Assembly (NCBI GenBank): GCA_902798695.1
Contig: CADBXK010000001.1
Span: 682,001-746,000 of the forward strand
Source: Oscillospiraceae bacterium
GTDB lineage: Bacteria > Bacillota > Clostridia > Oscillospirales > Ruminococcaceae
Reading direction: 5' to 3'
Length of the DNA stretch: 64,000 bases
Shown here: positions 18,008 through 27,429 of the stretch, piece after piece
Position numbering within the stretch: position 1 is the stretch's first letter
Layout of the letters: the number at the start of each line of letters is the position of its first letter
The notes under the pieces: model-generated
Database searches by the model: none
Seen by the model: the letters and a program-made list of their open reading frames with translations, nothing else
What the model was told of the DNA's origin: nothing
Program-made: the position numbers and the translations under genes

Positions 18008-18703
18008 CTATTTCTTATTAAAAGCCTTATTTAAAATATTAAGAGCTTTCTTTTCTATCCTAGAAACATATGATCTCGATATATTTAAATTTTTCGCCGT
18101 TTCACGCTGTGTAAGCGGAATTCCTCCATATAACCCATACCTCATCATTATTACTTTTTTCTCACGTTCACCTAACACATCTTCAACATACTTATACAAT
18201 GCATCAGATTTACATTTTAATTCCACAATATCCACAACATTCTCGTCATCCGCCAATATATCAGAAAATGATAGTGAATTTCCATCTTTATCCGTATCAA
18301 TGGTATCATTAATATAAACATCATTGGCAGATTTTTTTAAAGAACGAAAATGCATAAGTATTTCATTTTCTATGCATCTAGAAGCATATGTAGCAAACCT
18401 TATTCCTTTTTCAAAATCATAACTTTCAATTGCTTTAATCAAACCGATCGCTCCAATAGAAATCAAATCATCTTGATCGTTAGTAGATGAATAATATTTT
18501 TTAGCTATATGTGCAACCAACCGCAAATTATGTTTTATTAATAAATCCCTAGCTGTTTTGTCTTTTTCCTTCATTTTTTCAAAACATTCTCTCTCTTTTT
18601 GAGGAGATAGCGGTTTTGGAAATGTGTTTCTCTCAATATGTAACGCAAAAAACAAAATATGTTGCAATATTCCTGCAATAGCTCCTATAATCAAAAAAAT
18701 CAC
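18008..18703 (-). CDS. sigK: RNA polymerase sporulation sigma factor, pro-sigma-K
   Basis: The late mother-cell sigma factor, made as an inactive membrane-bound precursor. Residues 1-22 are a hydrophobic pro-sequence, removed by SpoIVFB in Bacillus. Then come NTFPKPLS, region 2 (LIKHNLRLVAHIAKKY, DLISIGAIGLIKAIESYDFE, FATYASRCIENEILMHFR), and region 4 (LTQRETAKNLNISRSYVSRI). The gene is continuous, so no skin-type element splits it. Two starts are possible. GTG at 18703 gives a pro-region as long as in B. subtilis but has no separate Shine-Dalgarno. TTG at 18694 lies 6 nt after GAGGTG. The start region lies in a long hairpin (18697-18738). Confidence 0.93.
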   Translation of the reverse strand: MIFLIIGAIAGILQHILFFALHIERNTFPKPLSPQKERECFEKMKEKDKTARDLLIKHNLRLVAHIAKKYYSSTNDQDDLISIGAIGLIKAIESYDFEKGIRFATYASRCIENEILMHFRSLKKSANDVYINDTIDTDKDGNSLSFSDILADDENVVDIVELKCKSDALYKYVEDVLGEREKKVIMMRYGLYGGIPLTQRETAKNLNISRSYVSRIEKKALNILNKAFNKK

Positions 18704-18738
18704 CTCTAATTAGCATATATGCAAATTAAAGGTGATTT
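18697..18738 (-). terminator. Hairpin covering the sigK start; probable thiT terminator
   Basis: On the minus strand, AAATCACCTTTAATT (18738-18724) pairs with AATTAGAGGTGATTT (18711-18697), one mismatch, around the palindrome GCATATATGC, followed by TTTT. It looks like a rho-independent terminator for thiT, but the 3' arm contains the sigK Shine-Dalgarno (GAGGTG) and GTG. It could therefore also mask sigK translation on read-through transcripts. Confidence 0.6.
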
Positions 18739-18792
18739 GTGCTTGACCACACAAAATTAATTTATACAAAACACTATTCAATTACACAATCA

Positions 18793-19461
18793 TTATTGAA
18801 GCGCCGTTTCTTTTATTCTATCAATTCCCTTATAAACTATAGGCATCTTAATTACCATAACAGTTAAAATAGCTTCAGCGGCTAAATATGATCCGTTATA
18901 CACTATGGAATAAGGTAACGCTTCCCATCCTTCCCATGCATATTGTCCAAAGAATAGCCATCCAGATAAAATCGAAAATAAATATCTCCCGAAAACACCT
19001 GCTAAATATCCCTTAACTAACCCATTTTTGAAATTAGCGAAAAATCCCGATATTCCCAATGCTGAAAAAGCCAATATGTAATCTAAAACAATCTGAATTG
19101 GATGAACTATATATGGTTTAAATATTAAACTCAGAAAACCAAATGCTAATCCAGATATAATTCCAATACTAGGCCCATAAAAATAACCTATTAAACATAT
19201 AAACAACATACTAAACATTGTCACAGAACCACCAAAAGGTAAAGAAAACAAAGATATAAATGACGCCACGGTTGCAAACGAAATAGAAATTGAACAAAAC
19301 GCCAATTTTTTAGCATTCCATTTTTCACCAGAATTTTGCTCCTTATTCTTATTAAACAACAAAATCAGAAATAATAAAACAACAATAATTAAACTAATCG
19401 AAAAAATTCCACCACTCGTTAGATGATATCCTTTTTCATCAATGCTAACAAACCAAGACAT
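18793..19461 (-). CDS. thiT: Thiamine ECF transporter, substrate-binding component ThiT
   Basis: The S component of an energy-coupling-factor importer for thiamine, which docks on a shared EcfAA'T module encoded elsewhere. 222 residues with six or seven membrane helices. The family marks are LDYILAFSALGISGFF, GRYLFSILSGWLFFGQYAWEGW and ALPYSIVYNGSYLAAEA, which contain the aromatic and Glu residues that bind thiamine. An N-terminal extension of about 50 residues adds one more hydrophobic helix. ATG at 19461 follows AGGAG. A TPP riboswitch directly upstream confirms the substrate. Confidence 0.93.
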   Translation of the reverse strand: MSWFVSIDEKGYHLTSGGIFSISLIIVVLLFLILLFNKNKEQNSGEKWNAKKLAFCSISISFATVASFISLFSLPFGGSVTMFSMLFICLIGYFYGPSIGIISGLAFGFLSLIFKPYIVHPIQIVLDYILAFSALGISGFFANFKNGLVKGYLAGVFGRYLFSILSGWLFFGQYAWEGWEALPYSIVYNGSYLAAEAILTVMVIKMPIVYKGIDRIKETALQ

Positions 19462-19493
19462 TCAAACAACTCCTATTCAAAATTTTTAGAACG

Positions 19494-19528
19494 AAAAAAA
19501 CAGAAGCCACCTAATTTGGCAACTTCCG
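19494..19528 (-). terminator. Expression-platform terminator of the TPP riboswitch
   Basis: Minus strand: GGAAGTTGCC pairs with GGTGGCTTC around a short AT loop, followed by TGTTTTTTT. It lies between the aptamer and the thiT ribosome binding site and would stop transcription when TPP is bound. Confidence 0.85.
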
Positions 19529-19552
19529 TTAAAAATCACAATATAAAAGCAA

Positions 19553-19635
19553 TCCCTACGTTGGCATTATCCAAATCAGGTTATCCGGTCGAAGGTTACA
19601 CTTACTTCCTCTCAGCCTGAAACACAAGCTCCCGT
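19553..19635 (-). ncRNA. TPP riboswitch (THI element)
   Basis: Read on the minus strand, the conserved THI-box parts occur in order: CGGGAGC, CAGGCTGAGAGGAAG, ACCTTCGACC, GGATAACCTGATTTGGATAA, GCCAACGTAGGGA. This is a complete thiamine pyrophosphate aptamer. It lies ahead of thiT with a transcription terminator as its expression platform. Confidence 0.97.
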
Positions 19636-19704
19636 TTATTAATCTTTCTATAGTGCATAATAACATAACATTAACACACAATGCAACATTATGATACAAA
19701 ATAT

Positions 19705-20673
19705 TTATTTTCCTTTACTGTTGTCTTTTTCTTCTTTGTTCACATTTTCACTGCTTGACTCTGAACTATTTAATATTTCCTTAGCAGAAGCCAGCAAGCC
19801 TGCCATAGACTGAATTTCACTAGGAATTATTATTTTTGTAGCTTTTCCATCTGCTGCCTTTTCAAAAGCTTCCAGCGATTTAAGTGCAATTACAGATTGT
19901 GAGACATCGGCAGCTTTAATCATTTCTAAACCTCTAGCAGTCGCTGTTTGAACTATTTCTATTGCTTTAGCCTTTCCTTCAGCCTCTTTTATAGATTGCT
20001 CTCTAACAGCTTCTGCGTGCAAAATTAATGATTCTTTTTCTGCTTCTGCTCTTAGAACTTGAGATCTCTTCTCTCCTTCTGCAACCAATATATCTGCGTT
20101 TTTGCGTCCTTCTGCTTGTAAAACCAACTGCCTACGTTCACGTTCAGCCTTCATTTGTTTTTCCATAGCGTTCTGTATTTCAGCCGGAGGAACAATATTT
20201 TTCAATTCAACACGATTAACTTTAATTCCCCATTTATCCGACGCACTGTCTAAAATAGCAGTTATTTTTGTATTTATAACATCTCTGCTTGTTAAAGTAT
20301 GATCTAACTCCAAATCTCCTATTATATTACGAAGAGTGGTTGCTGTTAAATTTTCAATAGCCAAAAGAGGATTATCTACTCCATAAGTATATAATTTAGC
20401 ATCTGTTACTTGATAAAAAACAACTGTATCTATTTGCATAGTTACATTATCTTTAGTTATAACTGGCTGAGGCGGAAAATCAACCACACGCTCTTTTAAA
20501 GAAACTCTGCTTCTTATAATATCAAAAATAGGGAATTTTACATGCACTCCTGTCGACCAAGTAGTTTGATATGATCCTAATCTTTCCACAACATACACTT
20601 TTGACTGCGGAACAATTTTAATGCTCAAAAGTCCTAAAATAATAAACATCACCAATATTATCAATATAATCAT
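19705..20673 (-). CDS. SPFH/Band 7 membrane protein (stomatin, QmcA-like)
   Basis: A membrane-anchored scaffold protein of about 322 residues. It has one N-terminal hydrophobic helix, an SPFH domain (IVPQSKVYVVERLGSYQTTW, DFPPQPVITKDNVTMQIDTV, TLRNIIGDLELD), a long charged coiled coil (ERERRQLVLQAEGRKNADIL, repeated AEAE segments) and a C-terminal tail. Such proteins oligomerise in membrane microdomains. It is paired with an NfeD-type gene 34 nt upstream, the standard partnership. ATG at 20673 lies 11 nt after AAAGGG; the in-frame GTG at 20682 would be only 2 nt from it. Confidence 0.9.
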   Translation of the reverse strand: MIILIILVMFIILGLLSIKIVPQSKVYVVERLGSYQTTWSTGVHVKFPIFDIIRSRVSLKERVVDFPPQPVITKDNVTMQIDTVVFYQVTDAKLYTYGVDNPLLAIENLTATTLRNIIGDLELDHTLTSRDVINTKITAILDSASDKWGIKVNRVELKNIVPPAEIQNAMEKQMKAERERRQLVLQAEGRKNADILVAEGEKRSQVLRAEAEKESLILHAEAVREQSIKEAEGKAKAIEIVQTATARGLEMIKAADVSQSVIALKSLEAFEKAADGKATKIIIPSEIQSMAGLLASAKEILNSSESSSENVNKEEKDNSKGK

Positions 20674-20707
20674 TTCTAACACAACCCTTTCAATTTAAAT
20701 ATAATAA

Positions 20708-21172
20708 TTATTCATTAGCTTCAACTACTAAAGTAACTCCCTCTATTTTCCTTACAACAACTTTAGTATTAACACTAATGGTTGTTTCTATTTCATTTTT
20801 AGCAGCCCAATTTTGTCCAAGAATATTTACTCTGCCTCTTCGTTCCAAATTGTTTATTTCCTCTGTAACAATCCCTTCCTTTCCTATAATCATATCCACA
20901 TTTGTAGGCCTATGGGTAACCTTAAGCATCTTATATGCAATAGGTCTAATAAAAATTATCATCAAACAAGAAACTACCAAAAATATCGCTATCTGCACCG
21001 TAATACTAACATCAAATAGCGAAGCAAATAAAGCACTAACACTACCAAAACTAAAACACAATGCAAAAAATTGATATGTAAAGAATTCAATCAAAGTAAA
21101 AATCAAAAATAACCCAACCCATATCAATAAGCAATTCATAAAGCCAAAAATATCCAACTCAAAAAAGTCCAT
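20708..21172 (-). CDS. NfeD family membrane protein
   Basis: 154 residues. Two or three membrane helices occupy residues 10-85, followed by a soluble OB-fold NfeD domain (IIGKEGIVTEEI, RGRVNILGQNWAA, TKVVVRKIEGVTLVVEA). This is the short NfeD1b-type form without the protease domain. It is co-transcribed with the SPFH protein, with which it is thought to form membrane assemblies. ATG follows AGGAG. Confidence 0.88.
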   Translation of the reverse strand: MDFFELDIFGFMNCLLIWVGLFLIFTLIEFFTYQFFALCFSFGSVSALFASLFDVSITVQIAIFLVVSCLMIIFIRPIAYKMLKVTHRPTNVDMIIGKEGIVTEEINNLERRGRVNILGQNWAAKNEIETTISVNTKVVVRKIEGVTLVVEANE

Positions 21173-21307
21173 AGCACAACTCCTATTTCAAACACTCAAT
21201 TGATAATGCCATTATATCAAAAAATCTATATAAAATCAACAACTATCGATAAAATTTACCACCATTTTTTATAATTAATTAACTAACTATTTATATTTAA
21301 AATCAGA

Positions 21308-21335
21308 TTGCTTTTTTTTCACAAAAATATATAAT
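21308..21335 (+). promoter_or_regulatory. Promoter for the TtcA-like gene
   Basis: TTGCTT (21308-21313), 16-nt spacer, TATAAT (21330-21335), about 35 nt before the TTG start. Confidence 0.55.
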
Positions 21336-21373
21336 AATATAGTGAAAACTCATTAATTTTAGGAGGACTTTTT

Positions 21374-22093
21374 TTGCAAAAAATATTAGGCCTAATTAGA
21401 AAAGCTATTCACGAATTTGATTTAATTGAAAATGGAGATAAAGTTGCTGTTGGGGTTTCGGGGGGAAAAGACAGTTTAGTTTTGCTAGAAGGTTTAGGTA
21501 GAATAAAAACATTCTTACCAATTTCATTCGATATTGTAGCAATAACACTAGATTTAAAATATGATGATATTCCCTCTGACTATAGCTCAATTCAAGAAAT
21601 GTGCGACAAATATGACATTCCATACATTGTTCAATCAACAAACATTGCTGATGTCGTATTTAACATAAAAAAAGAATCTCACCCATGCAGCCTATGTGCT
21701 CGAATGCGTCGAGGTGCTCTTCACGATGCTGCAAAAAAGAACAATTGCAATAAAATTGCCTTTGGTCACCACTTTGACGACGCAATAGAAACTTTTATTA
21801 TGAACTTGTTCAACGAAGGCAGAATTGACTGCTTTGCCCCTAAAACATATCTATCCAGAAAAGACATAACTTTAATAAGGCCCTTAGTTTTTGCTAGTGA
21901 ACAGGAAATTATTCGCGTTGCAAACAAACTAGATCTAAAAATTGTTAAAAACAAATGTCCGGTAGACGGTAAAACTAACCGACAAGTTACAAAAGAATTT
22001 TTAGCTGAAAAAGAAAAAGCAGATCCCGGTTTTAAAGACCGCATATTTGGAGCTATTAGACGCAAAAATATTAATGGTTGGGGATTTAAATAA
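21374..22093 (+). CDS. TtcA-like PP-loop tRNA thiolase
   Basis: A 239-residue ATP pyrophosphatase of the TtcA/TtuA family, which adenylates and thiolates a tRNA base (C32 for TtcA). The PP-loop VGVSGGKDSL is near residue 30. A CSLCARMRRGAL pair of cysteines and a later Cys (NKCPVDG) could hold the catalytic 4Fe-4S cluster. GHHFDDAIETFIMN is the family's metal/ATP region. The start is TTG, 6 nt after AGGAGGA. The exact tRNA position modified is inferred from the family. Confidence 0.82.
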   Translation: MQKILGLIRKAIHEFDLIENGDKVAVGVSGGKDSLVLLEGLGRIKTFLPISFDIVAITLDLKYDDIPSDYSSIQEMCDKYDIPYIVQSTNIADVVFNIKKESHPCSLCARMRRGALHDAAKKNNCNKIAFGHHFDDAIETFIMNLFNEGRIDCFAPKTYLSRKDITLIRPLVFASEQEIIRVANKLDLKIVKNKCPVDGKTNRQVTKEFLAEKEKADPGFKDRIFGAIRRKNINGWGFK

Positions 22094-22448
22094 TATTATT
22101 TTAATGAGTAAAGTTACTTTTTTTACAGTTATGTTTTAAAATTGTAAAAATTTATATATTTTTTATGATTTTATAAGTTGACACTGTCATAATTTTGTAA
22201 TAAAATTAAAGTAATGCGTTGTTAGCTGTGCTTTACTCATTTTGTGTGCTGTTTATTAATTTTTGTAAAAATATTTGTATGTTTTTGCTAATTATATTAA
22301 TATAAATTTATTAGAATTTAACATTGAATAGCTCTTTAAGTTTTGAGTGAGGTGCTTATTAACCCGTATTCAACATCAATTTCATATTAAAAATCAAACA
22401 ATTTAAATGGGCATATAAATTCAAAACTAAAGGAGGTATATTTAATAA
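22094..22448 (+). promoter_or_regulatory. rny upstream region: promoter and long structured leader
   Basis: TTGACA (22178-22183), 17-nt spacer, TAAAAT (22201-22206) gives a promoter and a leader of about 240 nt before rny. Part of the leader can fold: TTGAATA (22325-22331) with TATTCAA (22369-22375), enclosing smaller pairings such as TAAG/CTTA. No known riboswitch class is recognised. rny is preceded by AAAGGAGG. Confidence 0.5.
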
Positions 22449-24014
22449 ATGAATATAACAATTGCAGTCTTGTTAATCGTTTTATCAGTTGTTATTTCCA
22501 GCTGTATTGTAGCTTTTATATTTTTCAAATTTGGCGTAAAATATCGCAAAAAAATAGCTGAAGCTGAAATCGGTAGTGCGGAAGAACAAGCTAAAAGATT
22601 AATTGAATTAGCTGAGCAAAAAGCCGAATCTAGCCAAAAACAAGCAGTTATTGAAGCTAAAGATGAAATTCACAAACTGAGAACAGAAGCGGAAAAAGAA
22701 ATTAAAGACAGACGATATGAATTAAATCAACAAGAAAAACGTATTTTACAAAAAGAAGAATCATTAGAAAAAAAGATAAATCAGTTTGAGAAAAAACAAG
22801 AATGTTTGGAAATAAAAACTGCTCAGGCAGATAAAACATTAGAAGACATTGAACGTATAAAAGAAAATCAGTTAAACATCTTGGAAAAAATTTCCGGTAT
22901 GACTAAAGATCAAGCTATCGCACAACTTCTATCTACTTTTGATAATGAGTTAGAGCATGAAAAAGCTGTAAGGATTAGTGTAAATGAACAGCAAATAAAA
23001 GATATTGCTCAACAAAAAGCTCGCAATTTAATTGCATTGGCTGTTTCAAGATGTGCAGCAGACCACACTTGCGAATCAACCGTTTCCGTAGTTCCTCTTC
23101 CATCAGATGAGATGAAGGGTAGAATTATCGGTAGAGAAGGTAGAAACATTAGATCTTTAGAAAATTTAACCGGTGTAGATTTAATTATAGACGACACACC
23201 AGAAGCAATTACTTTATCTTGCTTCGATCCCGTAAGAAGAGAAATTGCTAGACTAACTCTAGAACGTCTTATGGCCGACGGGCGAATACACCCTGCTAAA
23301 ATTGAAGAAACTGTTGAAAAAGCATATCGCGAGGTAGAACAGATTATAAAATCTGAAGGTGAACGTGCAATAATGGAAACAAATGTTCACGGAATTCACC
23401 CTGAACTAATTCGTTTAATTGGTCGCCTAAAATATAGAACAAGCTATGGCCAAAATATTCTAAATCATAGCATAGAGGTTGCGATATTGTCAGGAATGAT
23501 GGCAAGCGAGATGGGAATAGACTCATCTTTAGCGAGACGTGCAGGTCTTTTACACGATATAGGAAAGGCTCTTAACCACGAAATTGAAGGTTCTCACGTC
23601 CAAATAGGTGTTGACATAGTTAAAAAATATAAAGAACATCCAGATGTTATTCACGCCATAGAAGCTCATCATGGAGATGTTGAACCAAAAACAGCGTTAG
23701 CATGCATAATTCAAGCTTGTGATGCTATCTCAGCTGCTAGACCAGGTGCTAGAAGAGAAAATGTTGAAAACTACATAAAACGTTTAGAAAAACTAGAGGA
23801 AATTGCAAACTCATTCAACGGTGTTGAAAGTTCATATGCTCTTCAAGCTGGCCGTGAAATTAGAATTATGGTTAGCCCAGATTCAATGACAGATGACCAG
23901 ATGCAAATAACCGTTCACGAAATAGTTAGAAGAATCGAAGATGAAATGAGCTATCCTGGTCAGGTTAAGGTTAACATGATTCGTGAAAGCAGAGTAACCG
24001 AATACGCTAAATAA
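22449..24014 (+). CDS. rny: Ribonuclease Y
   Basis: A membrane-anchored endoribonuclease that starts mRNA decay in Firmicutes. It has 521 residues with the standard order. An N-terminal membrane helix at 3-27 is followed by a long coiled coil to about 200. The KH domain shows KGRIIGREGRNIRSLENLTG, and the HD catalytic domain shows NHSIEVAILSGMMASEMG and LLHDIGKALNHE, with the metal-binding His-Asp. The C-terminal end is also typical (DEMSYPGQVKVNMIRE). AAAGGAGG precedes the ATG. It has its own promoter and a long leader. Confidence 0.97.
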   Translation: MNITIAVLLIVLSVVISSCIVAFIFFKFGVKYRKKIAEAEIGSAEEQAKRLIELAEQKAESSQKQAVIEAKDEIHKLRTEAEKEIKDRRYELNQQEKRILQKEESLEKKINQFEKKQECLEIKTAQADKTLEDIERIKENQLNILEKISGMTKDQAIAQLLSTFDNELEHEKAVRISVNEQQIKDIAQQKARNLIALAVSRCAADHTCESTVSVVPLPSDEMKGRIIGREGRNIRSLENLTGVDLIIDDTPEAITLSCFDPVRREIARLTLERLMADGRIHPAKIEETVEKAYREVEQIIKSEGERAIMETNVHGIHPELIRLIGRLKYRTSYGQNILNHSIEVAILSGMMASEMGIDSSLARRAGLLHDIGKALNHEIEGSHVQIGVDIVKKYKEHPDVIHAIEAHHGDVEPKTALACIIQACDAISAARPGARRENVENYIKRLEKLEEIANSFNGVESSYALQAGREIRIMVSPDSMTDDQMQITVHEIVRRIEDEMSYPGQVKVNMIRESRVTEYAK

Positions 24015-24113
24015 AAATATACACTTCAAAGGTCTATTTAATTTTTATATTTAAATAGTCCTTGTTATTATTTTATGAACACACAAAAATTAACAAAATA
24101 CTTTGAGGTTAAA

Positions 24114-24995
24114 ATGGAATATTCTGAAAACAATCTATCGAGTCCTAAATATATAAAAAAATTATTGAAAGATCACAACTTTTCTCTTTCGAAATCTTTA
24201 GGTCAAAATTTTTTAATAAATCCATCCATATGCCCTAAAATGGCAGAAATGTCTGGAGCTCAAAACAACTTTGTTCTTGAAATAGGAACAGGTATTGGGG
24301 TTTTAACAAAAGAATTAGCAAAAATCGCAAAAAAAGTTTGTGCGGTAGAAATAGATTCAAACCTTATTCCCGTTTTAAAAGAAACACTTAGTGAATTTAA
24401 AAATATAGAAATTATAAATCAAGACATCTTAAAAGTAGACCTACCAAAACTACTTAACGAAAAATCTCAAGGTATGAAAATTTGTGTTTGTGCTAATCTA
24501 CCATATTACATAACTTCTCCGATAATTATGCATTTGCTAGAGCTAAATCTTAACATAGAATCTATAACAGTTATGGTTCAAAAAGAAGCGGCACAAAGAA
24601 TTTGTGCTCAGCCTGGAAGCAGAGAGTGTGGAGCAATCAGTTTGGCCGTTAGATATTATTCAACCCCAGAACTTCTTTTTAACGTATCTAGAGGCAGTTT
24701 TTTCCCTCCTCCTAATGTAGACAGTGCTGTTATAAAGTTAAACATCAACAAAACTCCACCAATTCAAATTGAAAATACACCTAAATTTTTTGAGCTGATT
24801 AGAGCCGCCTTCTCCCAACGAAGAAAAGTTTTAATAAATCCATTATCTTCAAAGTTAAACATTAGCAAAGAAAATTTAAAAAATATACTTTCCAATTTAA
24901 ATATATCTCCCAATGTTAGAGCAGAACAACTTTCATTAGACCAATTCGCAAATATTTTTAATTCAATTCAAAACCAATATGTAGATAAAAAGTAA
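24114..24995 (+). CDS. rsmA: 16S rRNA (A1518/A1519) dimethyltransferase RsmA/KsgA
   Basis: It dimethylates two adjacent adenines in helix 45 of 16S rRNA. 293 residues from the chosen start. SLGQNFLINPS is the family's N-terminal signature. The SAM-binding motif is VLEIGTGIGVLT, and the target-base motif is NLPYYITSP. ATG at 24114 follows GAGG by 6 nt; an in-frame ATG at 24075 has no ribosome binding site. It is 99 nt after rny and possibly co-transcribed. In Bacillus the gene lies near yabG and veg; here the context differs. Confidence 0.95.
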   Translation: MEYSENNLSSPKYIKKLLKDHNFSLSKSLGQNFLINPSICPKMAEMSGAQNNFVLEIGTGIGVLTKELAKIAKKVCAVEIDSNLIPVLKETLSEFKNIEIINQDILKVDLPKLLNEKSQGMKICVCANLPYYITSPIIMHLLELNLNIESITVMVQKEAAQRICAQPGSRECGAISLAVRYYSTPELLFNVSRGSFFPPPNVDSAVIKLNINKTPPIQIENTPKFFELIRAAFSQRRKVLINPLSSKLNISKENLKNILSNLNISPNVRAEQLSLDQFANIFNSIQNQYVDKK

Positions 24996-25118
24996 AGTCT
25001 ACATGTTGGTTTCTATATTTAACAAAGAATTATTTTTTTTATTTTGAGTATAATAATTAATACTGAATTACACTATAACAATCACCCATATATGCACTTC
25101 ATAAATTGATGCTGCTGT

Positions 25119-25147
25119 TTGACTTTAACTACTATGTATTGTATAAT
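25119..25147 (+). promoter_or_regulatory. Promoter for pflB
   Basis: TTGACT (25119-25124), 17-nt spacer, TATAAT (25142-25147). The first 21 nt are identical to the start of the tRNA-Thr promoter at 44600-44620. Confidence 0.75.
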
Positions 25148-25206
25148 ATTTCCTAAATGGCTGCACTATTTTATAATAAAAAATAAACATTTAGGAGTTG
25201 GAAATT

Positions 25207-27420
25207 ATGGAATTTAATAAAGGAAATTGGTGCTCTGAAATTGATGTCCGAGACTTTATTGTTTTAAACTATACTCCTTACAATGGCAACGAAAGTTTTT
25301 TAAGCAGTCCTAGTAAACGAACTATAACTTTATGGAATACTGTTAAAGATTTATTAGACAAAGAACGAAAAGCAGGCGGTGTTCTGTCAATAGACACTAA
25401 AACTGTTTCTAATATTGATGCTTTTGAACCTGGATATATTGATAAAGATAATGAATCTATTGTTGGATTGCAAACTTCAAAACCTTTGGAAAGAGCAATT
25501 ATGCCCTATGGTGGAATTAGAATGGTTAGAAGTTCATTAGCTGCATATAATAGACAAATGGATCCTACTGTTGAGGAAATTTTTAAGCATAGAAAAACTC
25601 ATAATGACGGTGTTTTTGATGTGTATACAAAAGAAATGCGCAGCGCCCGTCATTATGGCATAATAACTGGGCTTCCTGATGCATATGGCAGAGGAAGAAT
25701 TATTGGTGATTATAGAAGAGTTGCTCTTTATGGTGTTGATAGAATTATTGAATCTAAAACTTTTGCGTTACAAAATATTGGCGTAGATGCTATGACTGAA
25801 GACGCTATTCGTCAAAGAGAAGAAATATCTGAACAAATTAGAGCCTTACATGCCCTAAAAAGCATGGCAAGCAAATATGGCTTTGACATATCTAACCCAG
25901 CCCAAGATACTAAACAAGCAATACAGTGGCTATATTTTGCCTATCTTGCTGCAATTAAAGATCAAAATGGTGCTGCTATGTCTCTCGGCAGAGTGTCTAC
26001 ATTCTTGGATATATATGCTGAGCGTGACCTAAATGAAGGTATATATACTGAAGAAGAAATTCAAGAATTTGTTGATCACTTTGTTATGAAATTAAGATTG
26101 GTTAAATTCTTGAGAACTCCTGCCTACGATGAACTATTTTCGGGTGATCCAACATGGGTTACGGAATCTTTGGGTGGTGTATGTATAGATGGGCGCCACA
26201 TGGTTACAAAGATGTCATATCGTTTTTTACACACATTATCTAATCTTGGTCCTGCTCCCGAACCTAATTTAACTATTTTATGGTCGGAAAAATTACCTCA
26301 AAATTTTAAATTATATGTTAGTTCAGTTTCAATTAATACATCGTCCATACAGTACGAAAATGATGATATAATGAGGGTTAAATTAGGAGATGACTACGCT
26401 ATTGCTTGCTGTGTTTCGCCAATGAAAATTGGAAAACAAATGCAATTTTTTGGTGCTAGATGCAACTTAGCAAAAGCATTATTATATGCTTTAAATGGTG
26501 GAAAAGATGAAATATATGGCGATCAGGTTGGACCAGAAACAATTCCTGTTGGTGAAGGCAAATTAGATTTTGACGATGTAATAAAAAAATATCACAGTGT
26601 TTTAGATTGGCTTGCTAAATTATATATAAATACTTTAAATGTAATTCACTATATGCACGACAAATATTGTTATGAAAAAATACAAATGGCTCTACATGAT
26701 GATGTGATCACTAGAACTATGGCAGGCGGAATAGCAGGTCTTTCTGTTGTTGCTGACAGTTTGAGTGCTATAAAATATGCTAACGTATATCCAATTAGAA
26801 ATGAAGACGGATTAATTGTTGATTTCAAAATTGAAGGAGATTATCCTAAATTTGGAAACAATGATGATAGAGTGGACAAAATAGCTGTTGAAATCGAAAA
26901 AGACTTTTTAACTAGACTAAATCAACACAGAGCTTACAGACAAAGCCGTCCTACAATGTCTATATTAACCATAACATCAAATGTGGTTTATGGCAAAAAA
27001 ACCGGTTCAACTCCTGATGGCAGAAAAGCTGGGGTTCCTTTTGCTCCTGGTGCTAACCCAATGCACGGTCGTGATACAAATGGTTCTGTGGCTTCCATGA
27101 GATCTGTTGCTAAGCTCCCTTTCAACTATGCCGAAGACGGAATCTCCTATACATTTTCAATCATTCCTGAAGCTTTGGGCAAAACTGAAAAAGATAAAAA
27201 AGAAAATTTGGCAAATTTATTAGACGGGTATTTTGCTGATACGGGCCATCATATTAATATAAATGTAATAAATAAAGAAGTTTTGATGGATGCTATGGAC
27301 CATCCTGAAAAATATCCTCAACTAACAATTCGTGTTTCAGGATATGCTGTTAACTTTATAAAACTAACAAGAGAACAGCAGCTAGATGTTATTAGCAGAA
27401 CATTTCATTCGAGGTTTTAA
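25207..27420 (+). CDS. pflB: Formate C-acetyltransferase (pyruvate formate-lyase)
   Basis: A glycyl-radical enzyme converting pyruvate and CoA to acetyl-CoA and formate. 737 residues. The active-site cysteine pair is in [11 protein letters not shown]. The glycyl-radical loop near the C-terminus reads RVSGYAVNF, Gly being the radical site. Other PFL marks are [14 protein letters not shown] and [17 protein letters not shown] at 25207 is 9 nt after AGGAG; an in-frame TTG at 25198 overlaps this spacer. The activase gene follows 9 nt downstream. With PduL it gives acetyl-phosphate. Confidence 0.97.
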   Translation: MEFNKGNWCSEIDVRDFIVLNYTPYNGNESFLSSPSKRTITLWNTVKDLLDKERKAGGVLSIDTKTVSNIDAFEPGYIDKDNESIVGLQTSKPLERAIMPYGGIRMVRSSLAAYNRQMDPTVEEIFKHRKTHNDGVFDVYTKEMRSARHYGIITGLPDAYGRGRIIGDYRRVALYGVDRIIESKTFALQNIGVDAMTEDAIRQREEISEQIRALHALKSMASKYGFDISNPAQDTKQAIQWLYFAYLAAIKDQNGAAMSLGRVSTFLDIYAERDLNEGIYTEEEIQEFVDHFVMKLRLVKFLRTPAYDELFSGDPTWVTESLGGVCIDGRHMVTKMSYRFLHTLSNLGPAPEPNLTILWSEKLPQNFKLYVSSVSINTSSIQYENDDIMRVKLGDDYAIACCVSPMKIGKQMQFFGARCNLAKALLYALNGGKDEIYGDQVGPETIPVGEGKLDFDDVIKKYHSVLDWLAKLYINTLNVIHYMHDKYCYEKIQMALHDDVITRTMAGGIAGLSVVADSLSAIKYANVYPIRNEDGLIVDFKIEGDYPKFGNNDDRVDKIAVEIEKDFLTRLNQHRAYRQSRPTMSILTITSNVVYGKKTGSTPDGRKAGVPFAPGANPMHGRDTNGSVASMRSVAKLPFNYAEDGISYTFSIIPEALGKTEKDKKENLANLLDGYFADTGHHININVINKEVLMDAMDHPEKYPQLTIRVSGYAVNFIKLTREQQLDVISRTFHSRF

Positions 27421-27429
27421 TTCATAAAA

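Noticed and set aside
18008..18703. Skin-type element or recombination site in sigK
   Set aside because: The sigma-K frame is continuous through regions 2 and 4 with no interruption.
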